DNA from: Arthrobacter sp. M4
GTDB taxonomy: Bacteria > Actinomycetota > Actinomycetes > Actinomycetales > Micrococcaceae
Assembly: GCF_020251205.1 (NCBI RefSeq)
Contig: NZ_JAIWYX010000019.1
Span: 1 to 60,430, forward strand
Direction: 5' to 3'
Length of the DNA stretch: 60,430 bases
How positions within the stretch are numbered: position 1 is the stretch's first letter; each line of letters opens with the position of its first letter. A model generated the notes under the pieces. That model had not been told where the DNA came from. It made no database searches and was given only the letters and a program-made list of their open reading frames with translations. Below are positions 34,473 through 41,884 of this stretch, piece after piece. The position numbers and the translations under genes are program-made.

Positions 34473-35360
34473 GTGCGTATCACCGATCGCCGCTTCGCCC
34501 TCTACCTGATGACCCCGGCGGCGCTGTTCCTGGCCGTTTTTGTGGCCTACCCGCTGTTCCGCCTGGTGGCGGACAGCTTCTTCAAGATTTCCCCGATTGT
34601 GGGCGGTCCACGCGATTTTGTGGGCTTGGACAACTACGTGCGGGCTTTCACCGATGAGGCGTTCATCGGCGCAGGCTGGCGGACCCTCGCCTACACCCTG
34701 GTAGTGGTCACACTCGAGTTCGCGCTCGGCCTGGGCATGGCGCTCCTGTTCACCACCCTGGGCAACAAGTCCCAGATCTGGCGGACTGTGTTCCTTTACC
34801 CACTCATGATCGCCCCGATCGTTGCAGGCCTCCTGTGGAAGTTCCTGATGATAGACAACTTCGGCCTCATCGGAACGCTGCTCACCCAGATCGGAATCCT
34901 GCATAACCCCAACCAGATCGGCTGGTTGTCGGACCCGGGCATCGTCCTCTTCTCGGTGGCGATTCCTGACATCTGGCTGACGACGTCGTTTATGTGCCTG
35001 GTCCTGTTCGCCGGACTCCAGAACATCCCGGGTGATCTGATCGAGGCAGCGCGGCTTGACGGCGCCCGTTCCGCGTCGCTGCTCTTCCGCATCATCCTCC
35101 CGCTGCTGCGGCCGGTTATCGCCGTCGCGCTGGTGGTCCGCGGAATCGACGCCGCCAGGGCCTTCGACACCATCCTCATCCAGACCAACGGCGGCCCGCA
35201 GTCCGCCTCGGAAACCATGAGCCTGCTCATCTACCGGACGATGATCCGCTTCGGCGATCCCGGCCTGGCCAGCGCCATGGGCACCCTGTACCTCCTGGCC
35301 ATGCTCGGCATTGCCTTCGTCGCCGTGGCAACCATCTGGCGGCCTGGAAAGGACAACTGA
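34473..35360 (+). CDS. Sugar ABC transporter permease (MalF-type)
   Basis: A 295-aa inner-membrane permease with six predicted segments. The coupling motif EAARLDGARSASLLFRIILPLLRP contacts the ATPase. The GTG at 34473, after GGAAGAG, is preferred because it puts the start just before ITDRRFALYLMTPAALFLAVF, the normal N-terminus of the family. It ends at the first base of the next gene's start (TGATG). Confidence 0.92.
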   Translation: MRITDRRFALYLMTPAALFLAVFVAYPLFRLVADSFFKISPIVGGPRDFVGLDNYVRAFTDEAFIGAGWRTLAYTLVVVTLEFALGLGMALLFTTLGNKSQIWRTVFLYPLMIAPIVAGLLWKFLMIDNFGLIGTLLTQIGILHNPNQIGWLSDPGIVLFSVAIPDIWLTTSFMCLVLFAGLQNIPGDLIEAARLDGARSASLLFRIILPLLRPVIAVALVVRGIDAARAFDTILIQTNGGPQSASETMSLLIYRTMIRFGDPGLASAMGTLYLLAMLGIAFVAVATIWRPGKDN

Positions 35361-36310
35361 TGAGCATCGCGCATAAGGAAACCACCATGGAAACGCGCAT
35401 AACAACGACGACGGCGGCCCGGCCGACGGCGGTCACCTCACCTGGGGGCGGACCCCGGCGTGGCGTCAACCGTGAAGGCCTGGAGGCCGGCAAGCGCAGC
35501 ACGCGGACGATCCTGTGGATCCTGCTGGCGGCGTCGCTGGTCCTCTATGGTTTCCCTTTCGTGTACCTGCTGCTGACGTCGTTCAAGACACCGATCGACA
35601 CTATCGCGGTTCCACCCACCATCCTGCCCAAGGAGTGGACGGTGGTGAACTACATGAACGCCCTGGGCCGCGGCGGTGTGGTGGCGTCGATTATCAACAG
35701 CGTCCAGACGGCGGTAATCAGCACACTGTTGTCACTGCTCCTGGCGGTCCCGGCGGCCTACGGTATCACCCGGTACAAGACCCTCAGTGGGCGAGTGTTT
35801 ATCATGGCCGCCCTGGTGACCCGCATGGTTCCGCCGGTTGCCATCGGCATCCCACTGGCCTCGATGATGGCCTCCGTGGGCATGTCCGACACGCCGATCG
35901 CCCTGGCCATCGCCCACACCACCATCTCCCTGCCGCTGTCGATCTGGCTCATGTCGAGCTTCTTCGAGGCAGTGCCCCGGGACCTGGAGGAAGCCGCCAC
36001 CGTGGATGGCTGCAGCCGGCTGGGCGCCCTGTGGCGGGTGGTGGTTCCGGTGGTTTCAGGGGGTATTGCGGTCACTGCGATCTTCGCTTTCCTGGCCTCT
36101 TGGAACGAGTTCCTCTTCGCCCTGCTGATGACCGCCATCCGCTCGCAGACCACCCCCGTTGTGATCGCCAACTTCCAGACCCAGTTTGGACTTGACTGGG
36201 GATCGATGACTGCACTTGCCGCCGTCTACTCGATCCCGGTCATCCTGCTCACGCTGCTCCTGCAGCGCAAGATCGTCGCCGGCATGACCCTCGGCGCTGT
36301 CAAGGGCTAG
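35360..36310 (+). CDS. Sugar ABC transporter permease (MalG-type)
   Basis: A 316-aa permease. The N-terminal 50 residues are a polar extension (Thr/Arg-rich), then RTILWILLAASLVLYGFPFVYLLLTSF. The coupling loop is EEAATVDGCSRLGALWRVVVPVVSGG. No ATP-binding gene follows, so the importer must share an ATPase of the MsiK type from elsewhere. Coupled to the previous gene. Confidence 0.92.
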   Translation: MSIAHKETTMETRITTTTAARPTAVTSPGGGPRRGVNREGLEAGKRSTRTILWILLAASLVLYGFPFVYLLLTSFKTPIDTIAVPPTILPKEWTVVNYMNALGRGGVVASIINSVQTAVISTLLSLLLAVPAAYGITRYKTLSGRVFIMAALVTRMVPPVAIGIPLASMMASVGMSDTPIALAIAHTTISLPLSIWLMSSFFEAVPRDLEEAATVDGCSRLGALWRVVVPVVSGGIAVTAIFAFLASWNEFLFALLMTAIRSQTTPVVIANFQTQFGLDWGSMTALAAVYSIPVILLTLLLQRKIVAGMTLGAVKG

Positions 36311-36360
36311 ACCATCAACAACGAACAGCAACAAGCCGCATCGGAGGACGTGGGAGACGG

Positions 36361-37404
36361 ATGAGCAACAAGAACATCGGCATCAAGGACGTGGCCGTTG
36401 CCGCTGGCGTCTCCGTGACAACTGTCTCCCACGTCCTCAACGAGGTTTCCTACGCTCGAGTCAGCCCCGAAACCAGGGACAAGGTCAGGACCATTGCGGG
36501 ACAACTAGGCTATGGCCCCAACCGCCTTGCCCAGGCCCTTCGCACCCAGAGGACCGGCATGCTGGGCCTGGTCAGCGAAGATATTGCCACCACGCCCCAC
36601 GCTGGCCGGATCATCCTCGGCGCCGAGGAGGCGGCCAAAGCCCGAGGGTACAACCTCATGATCATAAACACCTCCGGCTCAGCCAGCCTCGAATCCCGGC
36701 AAGCCGACGTCGAGGCGCTCCTGGAACGCCGCGTAGACGGAATCCTCTACGCCACCATGTATCACCGCAACGTGGAGCTCCCAGCCAACCTCGGCAGCGT
36801 GCCCTCCGTCCTGGTCGACTCGGTGGCCATCGGCGGGAACATCACAGCCGTGGTCCCGGACGAAGAAGGTGGTGCACGCGCCGCCGTGGGCGCGCTCCTC
36901 GAAGCGGGCCACACCCGGGTTGGCTTCATCAATAACACCGATGATGTGCCCGCAACCCGTCAGCGGCTCCAGGCCTTCCGGTCCACGCTGACTGAAGCAG
37001 GGCTCGACGGCGGCGCGGCACCTATCGAGTCCGATGTCTCCGAGGTGCAGGGCGGCTATGAAGCGGCCCGGCGGATCCTGGGACGGGAGGACCCGCCCAC
37101 CGGCTTGTTCTGCTACAACGACCGGATGGCGATGGGGGCCTACCGCGCCGCTGCCGAGTTGGGACTCACCATCCCCGCTGACCTTTCCGTCGTCGGCTTC
37201 GATGACCAGGGATTGATCGCCGCCAACCTTCACCCGGGCCTCACCACCGTGGCCCTGCCTCATTACGAGATGGGTGCTTGGGCCACCGAGCACCTGATTG
37301 ACGCCGTCGAGGGGAAGACAGACCTTACCCTCATGGCACTTCATCCGACCATTCTGAGCTGCCCCCTGGTGCGCCGTGATTCCGTCACGGCACCCCGGCT
37401 ATAG
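36361..37404 (+). CDS. LacI-family repressor (copy A)
   Basis: A 347-aa regulator. The N-terminal helix-turn-helix is IKDVAVAAGVSVTTVSHVLN, the hinge region LAQALRTQRTGMLGL, then a periplasmic-binding-type sensor domain. It is nearly the same length and over most of its length the same sequence as the regulator at 40538. It follows the permease after 50 bases and precedes GH32 by 39, so it may be in the same operon. Likely target: the CGTTTTG-N-CAAAACG sites. Confidence 0.93.
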   Translation: MSNKNIGIKDVAVAAGVSVTTVSHVLNEVSYARVSPETRDKVRTIAGQLGYGPNRLAQALRTQRTGMLGLVSEDIATTPHAGRIILGAEEAAKARGYNLMIINTSGSASLESRQADVEALLERRVDGILYATMYHRNVELPANLGSVPSVLVDSVAIGGNITAVVPDEEGGARAAVGALLEAGHTRVGFINNTDDVPATRQRLQAFRSTLTEAGLDGGAAPIESDVSEVQGGYEAARRILGREDPPTGLFCYNDRMAMGAYRAAAELGLTIPADLSVVGFDDQGLIAANLHPGLTTVALPHYEMGAWATEHLIDAVEGKTDLTLMALHPTILSCPLVRRDSVTAPRL

Positions 37405-37443
37405 GCAGCCAGCCCCTTCTACTTCCCCAGAGGATCGCCAGAT

Positions 37444-39027
37444 ATGTCCAGTTGCCTTGATGCCGCACGCCCGGAAGCAGCCCAGGCCGGAACCTCCAGG
37501 TTCCGGCCTGCCATCCACTTCACGGCAAGGGATACCTGGTTGAACGATCCCAATGGCCTGGTTTTCTACGACGGCCTGTATCACCTCTTCTTCCAGAACA
37601 ACCCGTTCGGCAACGTCTGGGGCAACATGTCCTGGGGCCACGCCACCTCCCGTGATTTGCTGCACTGGACGGAACACCCTGTTGCCATTGCCTGCGACGA
37701 GGCAGAGGACATCTTCTCAGGGAGTGTTGTAGTCGATCACGGCAACACGTCCGGTTTCGGCACAGCGGACGCACCTGCCCTCGTAGCCATTTACACCAGT
37801 GCCTACAAAGATGCGTCCGAGCACAGCGGTACGCAGGCCCAGTCCCTGGCCTACAGCACAGACGCAGGAATGACGTGGCGGAAATACGAGGGAAACCCTG
37901 TCCTCACCAGAAACTCCGCGAACTTCCGCGATCCCAAAGTCTTCCGCTATCAAGGGGACCAGGGTGCCTGCTGGGTCATGGTCGCCGTCGAAGCTCATCA
38001 CCAAAAAGTGGTCTTCTATCGTTCGGAAGACCTCAAATCCTGGGATTTTTTGAGCGACTTCGGCCCGGCCAACGCCGACGCCGGCGACTGGGAGTGCCCC
38101 GATCTTTTTCCCCTGGCTGTGGACGGGGACCCGGACAACATCAAATGGGTACTGATCGTGAACGTCAACCCCGGCGCAGTGGCAGGAGGCTCCGGTGGTC
38201 AGTACTTCATCGGGGACTTCGACGGCGCCCGGTTCCTCCCGGACGCCGGTTCACTCGCGGCGCCAACAGGACTGACCTCCCTCCAAGACCCCAAGGCGGG
38301 CTCTGCAGCCTTGCAGCAATGCCTGTGGCTGGACTGGGGACGCGACTGCTACGCCTCAGTATCCTTCAGCAACGCCCCGCATGACCGCCGCATCATCATC
38401 GGCTGGATGAACAACTGGGAGTACGCCAACCATCTGCCCACCGCCCCCTGGCGGTCATCGATGACCCTCGCCCGCGAACTGTGCCTCACAGCGGTCAACG
38501 GCTCCGCGCGTCTGATCCAGCAACCGGTCCTGGCCGAGCCTTGCGCAGGAGAAGATTTGCCTACTGCCAAGGACCAAATGAGCGCAGGCAGCTTTGAGCT
38601 GCGAAATTCAGCCCTCCAACTGCCGGATGCGGTACCCGGGAGCGCCCAAATCATCGAGGCGGAGATACTGCCCGGAAGCGCCGAACGTTGTGATTTCCAG
38701 CTCTTCGCAAGCAGTGACGGGAGCAAGGGCACCATTCTTAGCTACAACACAAGCAGTGCCCAGCTCATCCTTGACCGCAGGCAATCAGGAAACACCGGCT
38801 TCCACGGGAAATTCGCCTCGGTCGAGTCAGCACCGGTTGAGCTTGAAGACGGTGTGCTCAAATTAGTCATCATCGTGGACCACAGTTCGGTTGAAGTGTT
38901 CGCCCAGGGCGGCAAGGTCGTGATGACTGACCTCATCTTCCCCGAAACCGAAAACCGGGAGAACTGGCTATCAGCTGTGGAAGGCTCAGCAACAATACTG
39001 AAGCTCGCGGTCTCAACACTCACCTAA
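37444..39027 (+). CDS. Intracellular GH32 beta-fructosidase
   Basis: A 527-aa enzyme without a signal peptide. The three catalytic motifs of GH32 are present: nucleophile D35 in WLNDPNGLV, transition-state D163 in FRDPKVF and acid/base E217 in WECPDLF. The five-blade propeller is followed by a C-terminal beta-sandwich with SSVEVFAQGG. It would split imported fructan fragments such as inulobiose to fructose. It lacks the insertion found in the secreted homologue at 41885. Confidence 0.92.
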   Translation: MSSCLDAARPEAAQAGTSRFRPAIHFTARDTWLNDPNGLVFYDGLYHLFFQNNPFGNVWGNMSWGHATSRDLLHWTEHPVAIACDEAEDIFSGSVVVDHGNTSGFGTADAPALVAIYTSAYKDASEHSGTQAQSLAYSTDAGMTWRKYEGNPVLTRNSANFRDPKVFRYQGDQGACWVMVAVEAHHQKVVFYRSEDLKSWDFLSDFGPANADAGDWECPDLFPLAVDGDPDNIKWVLIVNVNPGAVAGGSGGQYFIGDFDGARFLPDAGSLAAPTGLTSLQDPKAGSAALQQCLWLDWGRDCYASVSFSNAPHDRRIIIGWMNNWEYANHLPTAPWRSSMTLARELCLTAVNGSARLIQQPVLAEPCAGEDLPTAKDQMSAGSFELRNSALQLPDAVPGSAQIIEAEILPGSAERCDFQLFASSDGSKGTILSYNTSSAQLILDRRQSGNTGFHGKFASVESAPVELEDGVLKLVIIVDHSSVEVFAQGGKVVMTDLIFPETENRENWLSAVEGSATILKLAVSTLT

Positions 39028-39060
39028 GCCGCAGACAGGACACCACAAAGGGAAGAAGCT

Positions 39061-40401
39061 ATGTCAAGCAACAACCACTACGACGTTACTGAGTGGCCCG
39101 TCGGCAATCCGTCCGAGGACATCGGTGAAGTAATCAACAGCATCATCGCTGACATCAAGGATCGGCAGACCGCCACCGATGCGAACAACGGAGGAAAGCC
39201 AGGCGCGGTGATCTACATTCCGCCCGGGGACTACCACCTTCGCACGCAGGTGGTGATCGATGTCAGCTTCCTCAGGATCCATGGCTCAGGACATGGCTTT
39301 ACGTCGTCGAGCATCCGGTTCAACGTTCCCGAAGACGAATGGCCCGATCTGCATGAGCTGTGGCCCGGAGGGAGTCGCATTCTCGTCGACCTTCCCCTCG
39401 GCGGAGATGGGGACCCATCCAAGGGGGCCGCCTTCTATGTTGAGCGAAGCGGGAGCCCGCGGATCAGCTCAGTAGAGTTCTCCAACTTCTGCATCGACGG
39501 CTTGCACTTCGACTCGGACGGCTCGGGGCTGCCACCGGAGAACACCTACGTCAACGGCAAGACCGGTATTTATGTCGCCAGCGCCAATGACTCCTTCCGC
39601 GTAGCCGGCATGGGGTTCGTCTACCTTGAGAACGCCCTCACTATCTACAAAGCGGATGCGCTTTCCGTCCACGACAACTTCATCGCTGAATGCGGAAGCT
39701 GCATCGAGCTTCGCGGGTGGGGACAGGCATCAAAGATCACCGACAACTTGGTGGGAGCAGGCTTCAAGGGCCACTCCATCTACGCCGAGAACCACGGCGG
39801 GCTCTTGATCACCGCGAACAACGTGTTCCCCCGTGGTAAGAGCAGCGTCCACCTCGAAGGCGTCACGCGTTCAAGCGTCACCAACAACCGTTTGCATTCG
39901 TTCTACCCCGGGATGGTGATTCTCGCGGCGAATAGTTCGGAAAACCTCGTGGCTACGAATCACTTCTTGCGCGACCATGAGCCTTGGACGCCCTTCCTGG
40001 GAGTGGACAACGGACTGGACGACCTCAACGGACTTCTCTGTGTCAGCGGCAGCAACAACTCTGTAGTCAGCAACCACTTCTCCCAGATCATCGACTCACA
40101 GAGCATCCGGCCGGAAGGTGCCACGCCTGTCATCATTCGGCTGATGGCTGGGGTTGGCAACTTCGTCTCCAACAATCACGTGGTAGCGATGGACGTTGAC
40201 TCCAAGACGAGTGATTCCTGCTTCTCGGCCCAGGTTGATGCACTGTTGACGACGGAGGCCTCGGACGGCCTCGCCGTTACGGCAGTTATGGTCGATTCCG
40301 AATCAGCTCGCAACACCATCCTTGATTCCGGAAGTGACGCCCAAGTTATCGCAGACAGGGCTGTTAACGCGCTTAGGGCCACACCCACGATCGGTTCCTA
40401 G
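39061..40401 (+). CDS. GH91 protein, probably intracellular difructose-anhydride hydrolase
   Basis: A 446-aa right-handed beta-helix protein of family GH91, with KPGAVIYIPPGDYHLRTQV near residue 46 and the Asp/Glu pair D205 and E216 (HDNFIAECGSCIEL), 11 apart as in characterised members. It has no signal peptide, which fits the DFA-III hydrolases known from Arthrobacter rather than the secreted inulin fructotransferases (same family). It would open difructose anhydride III to inulobiose for the GH32 next door. The alternative, a fructotransferase acting inside the cell, makes less sense. GGGAAG precedes the ATG. Confidence 0.82.
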   Translation: MSSNNHYDVTEWPVGNPSEDIGEVINSIIADIKDRQTATDANNGGKPGAVIYIPPGDYHLRTQVVIDVSFLRIHGSGHGFTSSSIRFNVPEDEWPDLHELWPGGSRILVDLPLGGDGDPSKGAAFYVERSGSPRISSVEFSNFCIDGLHFDSDGSGLPPENTYVNGKTGIYVASANDSFRVAGMGFVYLENALTIYKADALSVHDNFIAECGSCIELRGWGQASKITDNLVGAGFKGHSIYAENHGGLLITANNVFPRGKSSVHLEGVTRSSVTNNRLHSFYPGMVILAANSSENLVATNHFLRDHEPWTPFLGVDNGLDDLNGLLCVSGSNNSVVSNHFSQIIDSQSIRPEGATPVIIRLMAGVGNFVSNNHVVAMDVDSKTSDSCFSAQVDALLTTEASDGLAVTAVMVDSESARNTILDSGSDAQVIADRAVNALRATPTIGS

Positions 40402-40537
40402 GCCGCACAACGGACTCCCGCGCGTTGGAATGACTATTCGTCGGTAGCCTACTGGTATCAGACTGGTTAGCACGCCCATCACGATGAGCTGCCCCGGTGG
40501 AGGAACGCAGGACGACTACAAGGACGTGGGAGAACCG

Positions 40538-41581
40538 TTGACGAACAAGACCATAGGCATCAAAGACGTAGCCATTGCCGCTGGTGTGTCCGTCACCACC
40601 GTCTCCCACGTCCTGAACGACGTCGCATACGCCCGTGTATCCCCGGAAACCCGGGACAAGGTGAAGGCCGTGGCGGAACGCCTGGGCTACGGACCCAACC
40701 GCCTCGCCCAGGCGCTCCGCACGCAACGCACCGGAATGCTCGGCCTCATCAGCGAGGAGATCGCCACCACGCCGCATGCGGGTCGGATCATTCTGGGCGC
40801 CGATGAGGCGGCCAGGGCGCGCGGCTACAACCTGATGATTATCAACACCTCAGGGGCTGCGAGCCTGGAATCCCGCCGGGCCGACGTCGAGGCCCTACTG
40901 GAACGGCGCGTGGACGGCATCCTGTACGCCACCATGTACCACCGGAAGATCACCCTGCCGGACAACCTGTCCTCCGTGCCGGCCGTCCTGGTGGACTCGG
41001 AAAGCCTTTCAGGAAACGTCACCTCTGTTGTCCCGGACGAGGAGGGCGGCGCCCGCATTGCGGTCGGTAGCCTCTTGGACGCCGGACACACCAGGATCGG
41101 TTTCCTCAACAACACCGACGACGTTCCAGCCACGCACGAGCGTCTTCGCGGCTTCCGGGCGGCGTTGAACGAGGCAGGGCTCGACGGCGACAACGCACCT
41201 GTCGAGGCCGAGCACTCTGAGGTGCAGGGCGGTTACGTGGCCGCGCTTCGCATGTTCAGGCGTCCCGACCGGCCCACCGGACTGTTCTGCTACAACGACC
41301 GTATGGCGATGGGTGCCTACCGGGCAGCTGCCGAAATGGGAATCACCATCCCCGGGGAGCTGTCAGTGGTGGGCTTCGACGACCAGGAGCTCATCGCCGC
41401 GAACATCAACCCAGGTCTGACCACTGTGGCCCTGCCCCACTATGAAATGGGCGCCTGGGCCACGGAACGCCTCATCGACGCCATCGAAGGCAAAACCAAC
41501 CTTGCACTCCTGGCGTCCCACCCCACCATCCTTGACTGCCCGCTCGTGGAACGCGACTCCATCACCGCACCGCGAAACTAG
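40538..41581 (+). CDS. LacI-family repressor (copy B)
   Basis: A 347-aa regulator starting at TTG 40538 after GGGAG (the same GACGTGGGAGA leader precedes copy A). The DNA-binding helix (IKDVAIAAGVSVTTVSHVLN) is identical to that of copy A except for one residue, so both should bind the same operators. The sensor domains differ in scattered positions. The two copies flank the GH32-GH91 pair, which suggests a duplication. Its stop codon is part of a tandem repeat. Confidence 0.92.
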   Translation: MTNKTIGIKDVAIAAGVSVTTVSHVLNDVAYARVSPETRDKVKAVAERLGYGPNRLAQALRTQRTGMLGLISEEIATTPHAGRIILGADEAARARGYNLMIINTSGAASLESRRADVEALLERRVDGILYATMYHRKITLPDNLSSVPAVLVDSESLSGNVTSVVPDEEGGARIAVGSLLDAGHTRIGFLNNTDDVPATHERLRGFRAALNEAGLDGDNAPVEAEHSEVQGGYVAALRMFRRPDRPTGLFCYNDRMAMGAYRAAAEMGITIPGELSVVGFDDQELIAANINPGLTTVALPHYEMGAWATERLIDAIEGKTNLALLASHPTILDCPLVERDSITAPRN

Positions 41582-41690
41582 CACCGGGAAATTAGCACCG
41601 CACCGCGAAACTAGCACCGCACCGCGAAGCTAGCACCGCACCGCGAAGCTAGCACCGCCAAATCAGCACCGCCGAAACTAGCACTGCGAA
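41563..41690. repeat. Tandem repeats of about 19 bp running over the LacI stop codon
   Basis: Full units read CACCGCACCGCGAAACTAG, or GAAGCTAG at the end. About four full copies plus three or four shortened ones (14-15 bp) lie between 41563 and 41690. The first copy contains the last codons and TAG of LacI copy B. The rest of 41691-41794 shows nothing else. Confidence 0.85.
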
Positions 41691-41794
41691 CTTGGCTTCA
41701 CCCAACAAGGGCAGCCATTCCAATGAAACAAACAGGTCAATGTGGCCTGTAAGAAGGCCAAACATTTTGGCCCCTCAATCAGCTTCAAAAAGCG

Positions 41795-41845
41795 TTGACT
41801 TGTCCGCTGGACATGTCCTAATTTCCTCGCGTTGACAACGTTGTC
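41795..41845 (+). promoter_or_regulatory. Promoter and operator of the secreted GH32
   Basis: -35 TTGACT (41795-41800), 18-base spacer, -10 TAATTT (41819-41824), then TTGACAACGTTGTC (41832-41845) whose core GACAACGTTGTC is a perfect palindrome. The same sequence controls the transporter operon at 45867, so the LacI at 44702 is the likely repressor. Confidence 0.65.
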
Positions 41846-41884
41846 TTCTCTCTGAGGGCGCGTGCGAAGAAGGGCGGGCATGAT

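Noticed and set aside
41563..41690. CRISPR array
   Set aside because: Repeats of about 19 bp are head to tail without spacers, and no cas gene is present.
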